A stretch of 64,000 bases of DNA from Armigeres subalbatus (GCF_024139115.2 NC_085140.1:337095099-337159098), one strand, 5' to 3'; counted from the stretch's first letter, positions 1-11,690 are shown. The notes: generated from the letters alone by a model not told the origin. Program-made: numbers and translations.

Positions 1-400
1 TTAGAAATAAGTAAGTAGCAAATCTTTTATGAACTTACTTTAAAGATAAAAAATCACGTAAATAAAGTATTTAATAAAAGTAAGTAGCGAACAATGAGAA
101 ATAGGAATAAAAAAATGAGAAGTAAGAAAAAAGAAGCGAGAACTGGGAAATGATAAATAAGGAGCAGGGATTCGACTTTTCGTTTCAATGATACCAAAGC
201 AAGCGTTTTTCGGGCCAAGGAAAATCTTTTTTCGTTGTTTATGTTGAGGATCATCTTTCAACAATCAATCTTTTTTTTAGAATTAGTCTTAAAAGATAAA
301 CAAAAATCTGCCTATTAGACGAAAATCCTTTTTCGTTTCATCACTTTTACCTCTCACTTACTTTTCGCGAGAATTATCGCAAAACAATTACAAAATTGTA

Positions 401-471
401 TGACCGCGCCGGGATTCGAACCCAGAATAGTAACAATAATAGCTGTGGGGATGCGCTTCCTCTAGCCACAC
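401..471 (-). repeat. tRNA-derived SINE head fragment
   Basis: On the minus strand there is a good Pol III B box (GGTTCGAATCCC) inside a 5-bp T-arm-like stem, with an A-box-like TGGCTAGAGG about 50 nt upstream. The acceptor stem does not pair, so this is a SINE head or tRNA relic, not a working tRNA gene. No tail or target duplication was found. Confidence 0.4.
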
Positions 472-476
472 ATTAT

Positions 477-805
477 CTGTATAAAAGCGTTAAGTTATTT
501 GTTCACATAAGCTACTACCATTTGCATTTATGATGCCACGAAAAGACATGAATATGAAAGAAAAAGTGCAAACCAACGTTTAGCGGCAATCGAAGTTAGC
601 GAAAAATGTTAATCACTCTCCAGGCTGTTTTTCTTTCCAGAAAAGCGATTTCTCCCCGAAAATTTTCATGAGGGAAAAACATGTGCTCCTGAGATTGAGT
701 GAGCATTACAAACCCTGATAAGGAGTAAAGTACGAGTATTCAGAAGTGAAAAATGAAAAAAAAAAAAAATGTGGAGTGAGAAGTGGGACATGACGATTGA
801 AGAGT
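477..805. other. no feature recognised
   Basis: AT-rich non-coding DNA. No long reading frame, inverted termini or tandem array seen. Confidence 0.5.
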
Positions 806-809
806 TAGA

Positions 810-1085
810 AATTAATTCTTAAGCCTTTTTCTTTCCTTCTCCTTCATCCTTTCCACATCCTTTTTACTTTCTTCCTTCTTCTTTCTTTTCTTCATTCTTC
901 TTTCTTTTCTTCCTTCTTCTTTATTTTCTTCCTTCTTCATTTATCCTTTCTGGTTCTTCCCTCTACCTTCTGCCTTCTTATTTTTCCCTTCTTTTTCCTT
1001 CTTCCGTTTTCCTACTTACTTCTGCTTTCTTTCATTTTCTTTCTTTCTATTTTCATTGTTCTTTTGTTTCTTCATTCATTATTCT
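810..1085. repeat. polypyrimidine tract (CTTCTTT-rich)
   Basis: About 275 bp almost wholly C and T, built from variants of CTTCCTTCTTC and CTTTCTTTT with few purine interruptions. Long homopurine/homopyrimidine runs can form triplex DNA; that is a general property and nothing here proves it. Confidence 0.8.
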
Positions 1086-1259
1086 TTTGTTCTCCTGTCT
1101 TTCACAGACCAGTTTAGTGAAGAACTGGGATGTTTACTTAAATAAGGAATATATACGAAAAAACTTCTCACAGTTCACTAATTACTTCTCAAGTCTCGCT
1201 TCTCCTTTCGTATATCCTAAATATCTTCCCTAACTTCCCATCTGTAGATTTTCATTTAT

Positions 1260-1815
1260 TTCTTCTTTCTTCTTACTTTTCACATCTCGCCTCTCACTTC
1301 TCACCTATCACATTTTACTTTTCATCACTCACTTTTCACTCTTAATTGACGCAATGCTTTATAGTGATGAACTTAATAGTTGATAAAAAATCACTTAAAT
1401 AAAGTTAAAAAAATAATTTCTTCTTAATTCAAACATCTCATTTCTCACTTTTCACTCTCACTGCTCACTTCTCATTTTGAATATCTCACTTTTCACTTCT
1501 CACGTCTACTTACTCATAACTCACTTGTCACTTCTCCCTGATCACATCTCACTTTTCACCACTCACTTCTTACTTCTCATTCCTCACTAATCACTACTTA
1601 CTTCAAACATCTCATTTCCAATTTTACTACTCACTTTTCATTTCTCATTTTGAACTTATCACTTTTCACTACTCACATCTAATTACTCGTTACTCACTGT
1701 TCACTTCTCATTTCTCAGTACTCTCTTATTTCTTCCACTTCTCAATAATTCGAACATCTCACTTTTTATTTTTCACTACTTGCTTCTCACCTCTCATTTC
1801 TTATTACTCACTTCA
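1260..1815. repeat. degenerate CTCACTTTTCAC satellite, block 1
   Basis: Irregular tandem copies of 11-16 bp built on CTCACTTCTCA, CTCACTTTTCAC and ACTACTCACTT. The same motif returns at about 2420-2705 and 3341-3420, broken by inserted elements. Confidence 0.75.
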
Positions 1816-1981
1816 CACACATTTAAAAAGGAAATAAATTTCCACTATTCGGCCATACGACCAAATACTTTCATAAACTGCCTTGTTTTCTATGAGTAGT
1901 TATGGAACGGGTAGAACAGAAACAGCAAGGCCGTTCTGATCTCAGTTTACAAAAAAATAAATAAATTAAGTAGGGAGAAAG

Positions 1982-2145
1982 ACGGCTTTGGCAGGTTTTG
2001 TTCTATTATTGGCAGGGGGTTTTTGTCGATCAAATTTTATGAAATTTGGCCACAATATTCTTTGATATGCAAAGAATGCTTAGGAATGCTAGTCAGTCAT
2101 AAAAAACCCCCTTGCCAATAATAGAACAAAACCTGCCAAAGCCGT
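1982..2145. mobile_element. MITE, 39-bp terminal inverted repeats
   Basis: A 164-bp element whose ends begin ACGGCTTTGGCAGGTTTTGT and end with the reverse complement; arms of about 39 bp pair almost perfectly. No coding capacity. It interrupts a sequence that is unbroken in the related copy at about 3418-3715, which shows that it moved in. Target duplication is not clear. Confidence 0.8.
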
Positions 2146-2419
2146 CATTCCCCATAATTTGCCACAAGAAAATTTTAAATAAAATGTGGTACTTAATTTT
2201 AATGCGATCGTGTTGAAGAAATTTAAATCGATCGTTTCAATCCATTTTGGTCTGAGCTAGAATATGAAATTAAAATGAACGGTGTAGATTAATTTTCTGT
2301 TTTTTATTCCTTTTTTATTTGCCAGGCACTTGGTGTTACTAAACCGCAGCTGTACCGACGCTTATGAGGTGGCTGGTCGTGCCCAACAGATACATTTTCA
2401 ATACTTTCTGGCCTCATTA

Positions 2420-2705
2420 ACCACATAACTGCTCACTTATCACTTTGAACATCTCACTTCTCACTTTGAACATTTCACTTTTCACCACTCACTTCTTACT
2501 TTTCATTTCTCACTAATCACTACTAACTTACTTCAAACATCTCATTTCTCATTTTTCACTACTCACTTCTCCCTTTTCACTGTGAACATTTCACTTTTCA
2601 CTACTCACATCTAATTATACTCATTTTTGTACGTCACGTCATTTATCAGTACTATCTTATTTCTTCCACTACTCACTACTTTGAGCATCTCACATTTCAT
2701 TTTTT
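2420..2705. repeat. degenerate CTCACTTTTCAC satellite, block 2
   Basis: Same motif as at 1260-1815. The SINE at 2712-3340 landed in its last unit and duplicated part of it. Confidence 0.7.
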
Positions 2706-2711
2706 ACTACT

Positions 2712-3340
2712 TTGAGCTTGAGCTTGAGCTTGATTGACTGCTCGTAGTTGCTACTCCATTATGACCAGATCAGCTGTTCTTACACAGGGAACCAACAGAT
2801 GTTTGCTTGGGACTAGCACGCATCTTCAATGTACAAGTACTGGTGATCTCATTTGTTCAAACCATACTGGCGCCCGCCACGTCAGAATGCAAGTCAATGT
2901 AGGGAAGGGGGAGGAAATGATGATGCAATCACTCGCCCACTGCAAGCCGAATATACCTCTGCACTTGCCACGAGTTCATGCGGAATTTGTTGGAATTTCT
3001 GGGTTAGGTTGGAGAGGCAGAGGTCCGTCTTGGTTAACGAGCTGCCAATGTGATAGATAGGAGAAGGTAACTGATGGAATTTCTTATTGGATGTAGGAAA
3101 CGAGCTCTATAGTTCATTTCCAATTCTAGCAGATTACTGTTAGAATACTCAAGTTGAAGGTATAGGAATAGTAATGGAAACGGTATGGAAGTCCATTTCC
3201 AGTTCTAGCGATTGCTAGAACATGAGAAATAAAGAGAAAGATACAAAGTAGGAGAATGGAGCGGACCTGGGATTGAACCCACGACCTCCTGCGTATGAGG
3301 CAGAAGCAGTAGCCATATGACTACCAAGCCCACATCACTT
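2712..3340 (-). mobile_element. tRNA-headed SINE, copy 1 (Feilai-like)
   Basis: A complete long SINE of about 629 bp on the minus strand. Its head at about 3265-3336 has an A-box-like stretch and a B box (GGGTTCAATCCC); the tail at 2712-2733 is (TCAAGC)n. An 18-bp direct repeat flanks it at 2694-2711 and 3341-3358, the expected target duplication. It is almost identical to copy 2 at 8412-9042, so the family moved recently. The head resembles the mosquito Feilai family; that name is from memory and unchecked. Short reading frames here are not genes. Confidence 0.85.
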
Positions 3341-3420
3341 TTCATTTTTTACTACTTGCTTTTAACCTGTCACTCCTCACATTTCACATCTCACTTCCTA
3401 TTCCTTACTTCACACACATA
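3341..3420. repeat. CTCACTTTTCAC satellite, block 3
   Basis: Continuation of the satellite after the SINE, opening with its target duplication. Confidence 0.6.
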
Positions 3421-3715
3421 TTCGGCCATACGACCAAATGAACCTGAACCGATAGATAGATGGAAAATTATTTTGGGACCCTTCGTAGACGGCCTGGTTG
3501 TCTAGAGTAGTTATGGAGCTGGTAGATTAAAAACAGCAAGGCGGTTTAGATCTCAGTTTACAAATAAATTGTCACAACGATATTTAAAATAAAATGTTTG
3601 AATACTAAACCTTAATGTGATCGTGTTAAAGAAATATAACACGATCGTTTCAACGCATTTTGGTCTGTGCTAGAAAATGGAATTAAAATGAACGGTGTAG
3701 ATTAATTTTTTGTTC
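3418..3715. repeat. local duplication of 1840-2300
   Basis: Shares ATTCGGCCATACGACCAAAT, the AACAGCAAGGC stretch and a long run ending in AACGGTGTAGATTAATTTT with 1840-1975 plus 2150-2300. The MITE at 1982-2145 is absent from this copy. Divergence suggests an old duplication together with the flanking satellite. Confidence 0.65.
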
Positions 3716-5055
3716 GATTTCCATAAAGTGTTCAGAGAGAAACATCAGCAAGTATTATATTGGTACATGCATTGTTTTAGCAATGTTATCTATTCGGTTG
3801 AATTTAACAAGGGGAAGGGGGTGGTCGGTGGGTTTGTGATGTATTCTTCTAGGACAGGTGCTATATTTTTTCTTTTCAAACGATTGATAACTAAGCGAAA
3901 ACGCCTGAAATGTTGATGCAAAAGTGAGAGCCTTCGAAGAAATGGACAAAATTAGATTAGATTCCACACCTAACAGTTTGTAACATATCACGCTTCACGA
4001 TTTTGAAAGACATGCCCAACAGACACATCTTCAATAGTTTCTGGCCTCTTTAGCCATAACAGGAAGTATTCATGGAAACCTGGTCCCCACAAGGAAGCAG
4101 ACAATTTTTGGTTGGATCAGAAACTCATCTTGCGACGTATCAAACTTCATTTTGAAGCCCAAGCCCAACAGATGATATTTTGAAAGTTTTCGCCATTGGC
4201 CACGTCTGGAAGTGTTCTTGGAAGCTTGGTTCCTTCACAATGGTGAACAAATTTTGATCAGCTACAAACCTAAAAACATTGGCCACGACTGGCAGGTTTC
4301 TAAGAACATGAGTATGGCGGAACCCTAGTGGATCGATTTGGTTGCAGCAACTCCAATGTGACTGGATTTGGTCGCATATGAGTCACAGTGACTGATTTGT
4401 GACAAGTGTGCTACTCGGAGTACTGTTTGATGTAGGTTTCGAAGCCATACTAATTTGTCCTCTTCTATGAGGGAATCGAATTCCCAGGAAGACTCTTGAA
4501 CGTGCCAATCTTTTCCTAAAACAATCAATCTTTCAAAGCCTTCCATGCAGTTTGATAAGTCGCATATATCGGTTTAGGAACTAATCGATATTTCAATCTC
4601 AGGGAAGATTAAAGGTTTTAAGGTTTTCAGAAACACTTCTGGGTGGTATCAAAGTGTTCAAAAACATATGAAAATTAATCCGTTTGTTTTTTTTTCTTCA
4701 AAATCATGAAGTTTGATGAGGAGGAGTGTAGCCTAAGGAACCTTGTTCCCGGAACATCTTAAACCGGATTCTGATTATACGATTGTACCAAACCAGACCT
4801 CTGATCTTGTCATAAAACGAGTTAGTACTAGCATATTTAATTCCACGAAAAGAGCAGGTTTTAACCGGACCTGACCTAGGATCCATTCTGGTTAAATCCT
4901 ACCGGATGAACATCATGGTTAAAACAAAAATGCTGGTGCTTCTTCTCTGAAAATTTTAGTTTCTTATTTTAGTTTAGTTTCTAAGGAAGTTCATAACCAC
5001 TCTTCCCACCTCATGCGCAACAAACCTTCCAGATATTTGTTGATATTCAACGTAG
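3716..5055. other. non-coding, dispersed repeat pieces
   Basis: No gene seen. A short piece around 4010-4060 repeats the CCCAACAGA...CTGGCCTC stretch of 2375-2420, and 4140-4300 has degenerate repeats of CCCAACAGATG and TTGGCCACG. Reading frames here are short and without recognisable domains. Confidence 0.5.
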
Positions 5056-5450
5056 TGGGCGTAATTATACTAGGCTTCGCATAATGTAGGTTACATGGAA
5101 AATAAAATGCCAAGATAAAAGCCTGGAAACTGTGGATAAATGAAAAGTTCCACATTTGGCGACCTAGCAACGCTAACCTATGATGTACCACGCGCCTCCA
5201 CAAGCATCCACGCACCTACCACCCAAAGAAGACAAGCCGACGCGTAGTCCTTTTGCTTCCTCTGAGAACTACCAGCTGGAGGCGTTTGAGTTTTCCGGCA
5301 ACATAACCAAAATACTTTTTTTTAATGTGGATATTATCAACATTTTATTGAAGAAACATGCCTTCATTTATTTGTTAAGCGATATTTTTCGACAGTGTTG
5401 TACACATTACAAAAGCGTGCGTGCAGAATATACAGATGTGTAATGAGTAC
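5056..5450. mobile_element. decayed relative of the MITE at 43384-43917
   Basis: Positions 5190-5380 align with about 43640-43790, including GGCGTTT...GAGTTTTCCGGCAACA and the following ATATTATCAA run. The terminal GGGGAAG repeats are not visible here, so this is an internal remnant. Confidence 0.5.
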
Positions 5451-7377
5451 CGGGTATATAGAGATTTGATGTTTATTTTGATTTAATTTATATTTAAGAT
5501 GAAGAAAAACTTGGTACCCCGTCAATTAAGTACTGCACCAATACTACTGTCTCACTCTTTGCAAACTCTTCAAAAAATAAATAAAAACAAACAATAGATA
5601 ACTTCTGACAAAGGGTATAAATAACCTCAAAGTGGCACTTAATCCTTCGCTCCATTAAATGAACGCACAAACACATGTTCGGCATCGTTATTATTTTTGC
5701 GAACTTCGCAGGAACAATAATTAACTTTTAATCGCTCTGTGGCAGCTACTAGAGAGCGGCTTACAAACGCCATCAACGGGGCGGTCCGGTTTATTGTCGA
5801 TTCGCGGCAGAGCCAACAATTGCTGTTTCATAAATCATTCATACCGGTTAATGAATATTTTCACTGATGTGGATGCTGATAAACAGAGTGTCAAATGGCT
5901 TTATACTGATCTCGGTTGAAAACTGCTGTTTGTGAACATTCTTGAAATGATTTTTATAAAAAAATAATCTACTGATATTTCCAACTGATGTTCTTCAAGC
6001 GGATAACCACACATGGATTCGGCTTTAATTTCCATCCAATTATATAGCGTTTCTAAATATTGAATCTTGATCTTTGCATCCATGTCGGTCAACGCACGCC
6101 GCGAATGTTAATTGTTCGAACCGGGCAAACTTGATCCTGGTAGAAAATTACACCGCACCACGGATAGTGATTCATTTTTAATTAATTATGGACCAGCGGA
6201 GTTTGTTCATTCACCTTCAGGCTGGATCGGATTCCACTGGCAGAGCGTTCTTTATTCTCAGAAGAAAAAAAAAATCCAAGGTTCGTTTTAAACGGTTATA
6301 TGCATGCCGTTTGACGTTTGAGATTCGTAGCAAATGTTCACCCTTCGAGGATTATTGCAGTAAAATACCGATTAAAACGAAGAGTTCTAGAGTCACGAAT
6401 GAATAAAAGTCGGGAGTCATGTTTTCTTGTCGGAGAAGTAAATTCATTAAGGCGCATCACGTACTCCATTGTCGAATCGATTTGTAGATTAGTGGGTGTG
6501 AATACCTACTTACTGTTAGCGAAATTAAAATCGAATCGCAAACGCATGCCTAATTGCTACAAACGCGGGGGAATTTCGTTTGTTTAAATTGATTTTAACT
6601 TTGCAAAACAGTTTTTAAGTAGAGAGAGATGTCGAACAATGAATTATTGTTACCGTTATTAGTGTTGTTTTATTCGTTTATTTTATTCGAACCATAGCAA
6701 TAGATGTCTTGTTTACTACACTTGGCAAGTTGCCATGAATACTTCTTCATGACCGCTTTTGTTCATCCAAATAGTTTTCTACAATTGTAGTATGCATCTA
6801 TAAGAAGATTTAGCAAAATAAAAAATAACCGTGACCGTAGATGTCTCAAGTAACGACTATAATAAATATAGTAACAAAGGATAATTTCAAGATCCTACAA
6901 GGGCCATGTCAGGATTTACGATTATATCACTGACTGTAATCCTCGCATATAAAATTGCTTATCGTCTTACGGTGCTGTCCTCAACTATCCATTCATCCCA
7001 TAGTCTGGCGTATAAAACCCCTCAGCATAAACAATTTATCCGGCAGCATCGCTGACCTTAATAATCAAAATTGAATATTTATGCTGCCAGTGAAACGAGA
7101 TCCCATATTTACCGCTCTCTAGCAGCCCCATCACACCGTGAGCCACGCACATATGCTATCATCAATAAAAACGACAAAACTGCACCACATATAAAAGCCT
7201 GGCTGAGAGGGAAACGAAACGAAAGCTTATAACAGCTAAATAATCGCGCACATAAACTTGATCATGAAAAAAAAAGTATATTGCGCCGACCTCTAAAACA
7301 AAGACATGCAGCTAGGTTTTACGCTGCTTTTTTCTAGGGGGAGGTGGTCCGCAGTGAGTCAATCCAGAGCTTGATTA
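5451..7377. other. no feature recognised
   Basis: Roughly 1.9 kb of moderately AT-rich DNA with no long reading frame, no RNA gene and no clear repeat. Could be intronic or intergenic host DNA. Confidence 0.45.
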
Positions 7378-7543
7378 GGGGCCGTACACTAATTACGTAA
7401 GCAATTATTCTGGGTTTTTCAATCCCCCCTCCCCCCATGTAAGATTTCCCATACAAATCATTATATCATTATATGGAGCGTAAGAAAATGGCCGACCAAC
7501 CCCCCTCCCCCCATAAGTGCTTACGTAATTAGTGTACGACCCC
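7378..7543. mobile_element. MITE with TTA target duplication
   Basis: A 166-bp element with 26-bp inverted ends (GGGGCCGTACACTAATTACG... and its complement), two C-rich internal arms, and TTA directly on each side (7375-7377, 7544-7546). A TTA/TAA duplication is typical of PIF/Harbinger elements; TA alone would also fit Tc1/mariner. Non-coding. Confidence 0.85.
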
Positions 7544-7639
7544 TTACTGGTTCCGGTCTAGGATGTTTTCGGGTGGGAAACATTCTCGACTTCTTGCGCT
7601 AGTGTACTCATCACACTTGCCACACAAGATACATACATA

Positions 7640-7790
7640 CATACCAAAGGGACCATCGTCCCTAACCCCTAATCCCAAGACGTTAAGCGACCCGTGCCGA
7701 GGGGATGCATGGCCAGGGGGGTGAAATAATGAGCTAGGCCTTTAACGGAGCCTGTGGGGTACCTGGGCACCCTCCACAGTAATTGTCCCT
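7640..7790 (-). repeat. hairpin-bearing repeat, inverse of 57312-57430
   Basis: The reverse complement aligns over about 130 bp with 57312-57430, sharing CACAGGCTCCGTTA, the GGGTGCCC segment and a distal ATTAGGGGT. The CTGTGGGG...CCCTCCACAG part is itself palindromic. It abuts the start of the LINE ORF1 at 7800. A CATA microsatellite lies at 7630-7643. Confidence 0.55.
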
Positions 7791-7799
7791 TACCGCCTC

Positions 7800-9875
7800 A
7801 TGCTGGGCTCTGGCGTGGTGGACCTCTTTTCCCGAGCAACTCGTGGGACCAAAATGGAAAACCAAGTCAATTCTTCAATTAGTGGTAGTAGTGCAGGCGA
7901 CAACCCCTTCGCAAGAGGTGGGTTGTTCAGGTCTCCGCCTAGGAGGCGAGAGGCAATAGTCGGCATCTCGGTGCGCAGCGCCAGCGTGGGTCACTTAACC
8001 TTCTCCCCGGCTACACCGGTAGAGATTATGGACGGCCCATGGCTTGTGAGGGCGGTGAACCGCGAACGCGATGGGCTTTCGGCCTTCGAGGTGGCGACGG
8101 AACAGCTGGACGCCATCATCGACTTTGCGTTATCGAAGCATAATATCAGTAAGGACCTCAATTGGAGCTTGCTGAAACTTCGAAAGTCGATGTTGGACGC
8201 CAAGCTGGAGAGGGCGTTCGGGACGGCCAAGTGCAAAACCGTGAAATCCGCGGAGTCGAGGTCTACCCAGACTGAGGCCCAAGGATTCGCGGACTCGGGC
8301 AAGGTCGAATCGACCGAGGGCGTGCCAGCGAAGACAGTGGTGCCAAAGTCTACCCAGACTGAGGCTCAAGTATTCACGGGCACGTCGGGGGTGACTGCTC
8401 CAACGGAGCAGCTTGAGCTTGAGCTTGAGCTTGAGCTTGATTGACTGCTCGTAGTTGCTACTCCATTATGACCAGATCAGCTGTTCTTGCACAGGGAACC
8501 AACAGATGTTTGCTTGGAACTAGCACACATCTTCAATGTACAAGTACTGGTGATCTCATCTGTAAGGGTCATACTGGCGCCTGCCACATCAGAATGCAAG
8601 TCAATGTAGGGAAGGGGAGGAAATGTTGATGCAATCACTCGCTCACTGCAAGCCGAATATACCTCTGCACTTGCCACGAGTTCATGCGGAATTTGTTGGA
8701 ATTTCTGGGTTAGGTTGGAGAGGCAGAGGTCCGTCTTGGTTAAAGAGCTGCCAATGTGATAGATAGGAGAAGGTAACTGATGGAATTTCTAATTGGATGT
8801 AGGAAACGAGCTCTAAGGTTCATTTCCAATTCTAGCAGATTACTGTTAGAATACTCAAGTTGAAGGTATAGGAATAGTAATGGAAACGGTATGGAAGTCC
8901 ATTTCCAGTTCTAGCGATTGCTAGAACATGAGAAATATAGAGAAAGATACAAAGTAGTAGAATGGAACGGACCTGGGATTGAACCCACGACCTCCTGCGT
9001 ACGAGGCAGAAGCAGTAGCCATATGACTACCAAGCCCGCTCTGGGTGACTGCTCCAACGGAGCAGACACAAAAACGGGGGAGACAGTCTCCAGGGGATGA
9101 GCTCCCGGGGGGCCGCTCCAAAACGCGGAGGGTTACTACCCGAACAAGGGTAGTGGGGCTGGGATGCTGAACCCCGGCCAGGTACCTCCAAAACTGGGGG
9201 AGCAAGGACCTGGAAAGGTCCGTCCACCCAGGAAAGACGGTGGTATGGGGTTACGGCAGGCTGAGAGCTCTCAGCCGCCCCAGACTAGGGAAATAGAGGA
9301 GGATGACGCCTCCTGGACCCTGGTCAAGAACAAGAGGAAACCGAAGACGTCAAGGGCCGAAACGAAGCCCCAGGCGAATGAGGGTAGGAAGAAGTCTAGG
9401 GTAGGCGCCAATCGCTCCAGGGGCGATGCCAAGGTGAGGGCACTCACGACGGAGGTCTAAGGGTTAAAGACCTGGACGAGATCAACGAAGCCGAAGAGCT
9501 CATCACGGAACTGCGGCGACAGTGTGAAGTGGAAACGCCCACCGTACCATTGGTTCGGCTATCTGCAGCGGACGCCTCCAAGGTAATCAAGTTAGGGAGC
9601 GTCAAGGTGGATGGTCGGTGTGCCCTGTGGGCATATACGAGCAACCCGAAGTTTGCTTCAAGTGCCTGGAACCGGGGCACAAGCAATGGGACTGCAAACG
9701 CCCTGACAGAAGCAACCTCTGTCGACGCAGCGGATTGGAGGGGCAAAAGGCACAATACTGCACGAACCCTCCCAATTGTTTGATTTGTTCCAGCAAAGCT
9801 GTGAACTGCAAGCACCCCATGGGGGGTTCGAAGTGCCCGGCGTTTAATCGTGCTGCAAATTCACAGTGTAGGTAA
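7800..9875 (+). pseudogene. LINE ORF1 (gag-like), broken
   Basis: The first segment (7800-8411) encodes about 204 residues including a helical KLRKSMLDAKLERAF stretch. The SINE at 8412-9042 then intervenes; removing the 654-bp inserted unit keeps the frame. A later frameshift near 9165 moves the frame to 9164-9460 (DDASWTLVKNKRKPK, basic), and another brings in 9618-9875 with the knuckles: CFKCLEPGHKQWDC intact, the second degraded (CRRSGLEGQKAQYC, missing a Cys and the His), the third CLICSSKAVNC-like. ORF1 proteins of this type bind element RNA. Start at ATG 7800 or the in-frame ATG at 7854. Confidence 0.7.
8412..9042 (-). mobile_element. tRNA-headed SINE, copy 2, inside ORF1
   Basis: About 631 bp, nearly identical to 2712-3340: head with B box GGGTTCAATCCC near 8965-9035, hexamer tail (TCAAGC)n at 8412-8442. 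Flanked by an exact 23-bp direct repeat at 8389-8411 and 9043-9065, the target duplication of LINE-mediated insertion. Insert plus duplication is 654 bp, a multiple of three. Small differences from copy 1 include a few base changes and a one-base gap near 8620. Confidence 0.92.
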
Positions 9876-9910
9876 CGCAGCTGGCTTGCTAGACCTCGCC
9901 CTAGTGTTTG

Positions 9911-10192
9911 GTGTGCGCAGGTTTAGAGGAAACGGCGGAACACGTGTTGTTCGTGTGCCCACGTTTTCGCGCAATGCGTGACCACATGTGGTCTGGACAC
10001 AACCCCGGACAACCTAGTTCGGAGGATGTGTAAAGATGAAGTTGGGTGGAACGCCGTTGCATCGGCTATCGTCCAAATCGTCTTGCAGCTACACAGGAGG
10101 TGGCGCGTGGACTCAAGGATGGCTAGTTCAGGCGCAAACAAGAGGTGGTCCGAGAGTTCGGAGTCGGCATCATGGGTCATACAGGTGAACAT
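9911..10192 (+). pseudogene. LINE ORF2 C-terminal remnant
   Basis: Positions 9911-10027 encode VCAGLEETAEHVLFVCPRF followed by RAMRDHMW, the cysteine/histidine-containing tail of R1/LOA/I-type ORF2 proteins. A stop and frameshift follow, and the frame resumes at about 10026 with DEVGWNAVASAIVQIVLQLH. No RT or endonuclease core remains. Confidence 0.7.
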
Positions 10193-10819
10193 GCCCTGTG
10201 GTCGAACTCGATCCTTTTATCGAACAAGTGGCCGCGCGAAGAACAACATGGTATCGTCGTTTTCGCAGCGTCGGGCAACCGGTAGGGTTCCGATCCTGAG
10301 GACGAAAAGGAGTCCTTGTCAAGGCTGGGGCAGGCGTAGGCACCGCGTCGGCAAGTCCCTCTGTGTATTGGCAAATTGGTCCTATTGCAGAGAGGTAAAT
10401 TTGGGGTGCGCGCGGCATCATCATTCTTGATACCAGCCATGCAGAGGGAAGCAGGCGCGAAGTCGACCCTTCCCACCTTCCGAGGGCATAGGGCGTGGTA
10501 AGCCCACCTGGAAAGCCGGCAATGCGCTGGCATGATACCATGGTGTTCTTCTAAAAAAGCGAGTCACGATGTTCGATGCTGCAAGGACACGCAGCTAACC
10601 TCGAGGGTGCGTTGTGCACTGGCTCCCCTTTGAAGCATTACTTTCTAGTTGTACCGAAGGGACGATGGGCTTGGCGGCAATGGAAACGGTTTAGCGGGTC
10701 GGGGATGCAGTCCTGCCTCCCTCGTTTGCTGTTGGAGGTGGCCCCTAACCCCGCACTTCCTGGACAACCCAGGATGTCTGTTGAGCAGATTCCCCCTCCA
10801 TTGCTTAGGAAGAAAAAAA

Positions 10820-10967
10820 ACACACACACACACAGACATCACCTCAATTCGTCGAGCTGAGTTTATTGGTATATAACACTATGGGTCTTCGGGCCTCCTA
10901 TAAAAGTTTGCTTTTGGAACGAACAAATAGCCTTTACGTATATTTAGTATACGAGAAAGGCAAAAAG
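10820..10967 (+). repeat. mosquito interspersed repeat, 3' part
   Basis: Begins with a CA microsatellite, then ACATCACCTCAATTCGTCGA, GGTATATAACACTATGGGTC and ends ...ATACGAGAAAGGCAAAA. The same order of blocks is seen at 35340-35440 and 50010-50163. It follows directly on the A-rich end of the LINE. Confidence 0.7.
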
Positions 10968-11199
10968 TCATATAACTGCAATGCTTTTTAACTGCAATTC
11001 GATAATTGCAACAGTTTTGCTGAACTTGAAAACGATGTCAAAGTCGATGATAGCTGCATTACGCTGCACAATCTGGTACACTTCTGTTGCATCTGACGTC
11101 GACTGAACATTGGTTTGACGTCTAGAATGCGTTGCATTTATCGAAGGATAGAAGGACAACATTCGCTAACTGAAACGTAAGAATTTTGCAGTTATCTAA

Positions 11200-11690
11200 C
11201 GACTAGTATTTATATTGTCCATAAGCCATTCTTTGGAAATTCCATTGGCTGGTAGCAAAATACGGCCAAATTGGTAATTTGGCCGAAAAAGTCGTTTGGC
11301 CGAATAGGTCATCAGTCCAAAAATGTTGGCCGAAATGGAAATGGCCAGAATTGGCCATTTGCCCGAAAATGTCGTTTGGCCAACGGGTCATACAGTCAAA
11401 TGTCAATTAATACGGATACTATGGTCAAAATGTCAATCCGTCATTTACGGCGAATGGCCTTTTTATCAAACGACTATTGAACGAAAGTTCGTAACCTCTC
11501 TACTTTTTAAGTCGATACTGGCCTTTGAACCGAAAGTTATCTAACCAAATCCAATTAAGCCGAATTGAATGTACCCCTGAGACTGTTATCAGGTCGAAAA
11601 TGGTTTGACTGGAAATGTGGTTTGGCCGAAAGCGACGAAAGAGACATTCGGCCGAAAAAATCGTTAGACCGAATAAACTAGATTGAGAAA
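11200..11690. repeat. GGCCGAAAATG-type degenerate satellite
   Basis: Many copies of a 20-30 bp motif around TTTGGCCGAAAATGTC, GTCATTTGGCC and ATAGGTCAT, in both orientations. The same vocabulary reappears at 54590-55100. Reading frames inside are by-products of the repeats. Confidence 0.8.

Larger units (their letters stand above)
7791..10820 (+). mobile_element. R1/LOA-group LINE, defective
   Basis: A non-LTR retrotransposon reduced to ORF1 plus the far end of ORF2. ORF1 (7800-9875) carries three CCHC-type knuckles. At about 9880-9910 the sequence jumps to the ORF2 C-terminal motif ETAEHVLFVCPRF, normally found after the reverse transcriptase, so endonuclease and RT are deleted. A GC-rich 3' UTR runs to an A-rich end at 10809-10819. 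Clade is inferred from the three knuckles and the HVLFVCPRF motif, common to R1, LOA and I groups. ORF1 is broken by a SINE and at least two frameshifts, so it cannot move by itself. Confidence 0.75.

Noticed and set aside
401..471. functional tRNA gene
   Set aside because: B box and T arm are good, but no acceptor stem can be formed.
9978..10541. overlapping 90-150 codon frames on both strands
   Set aside because: They are shadows of the LINE ORF2 tail and GC-rich 3' UTR.
11203..11544. frames rich in Trp/Pro/Phe repeats in the GGCCGAA satellite
   Set aside because: Produced by the repeated DNA words; the same appears at 54735-55091.
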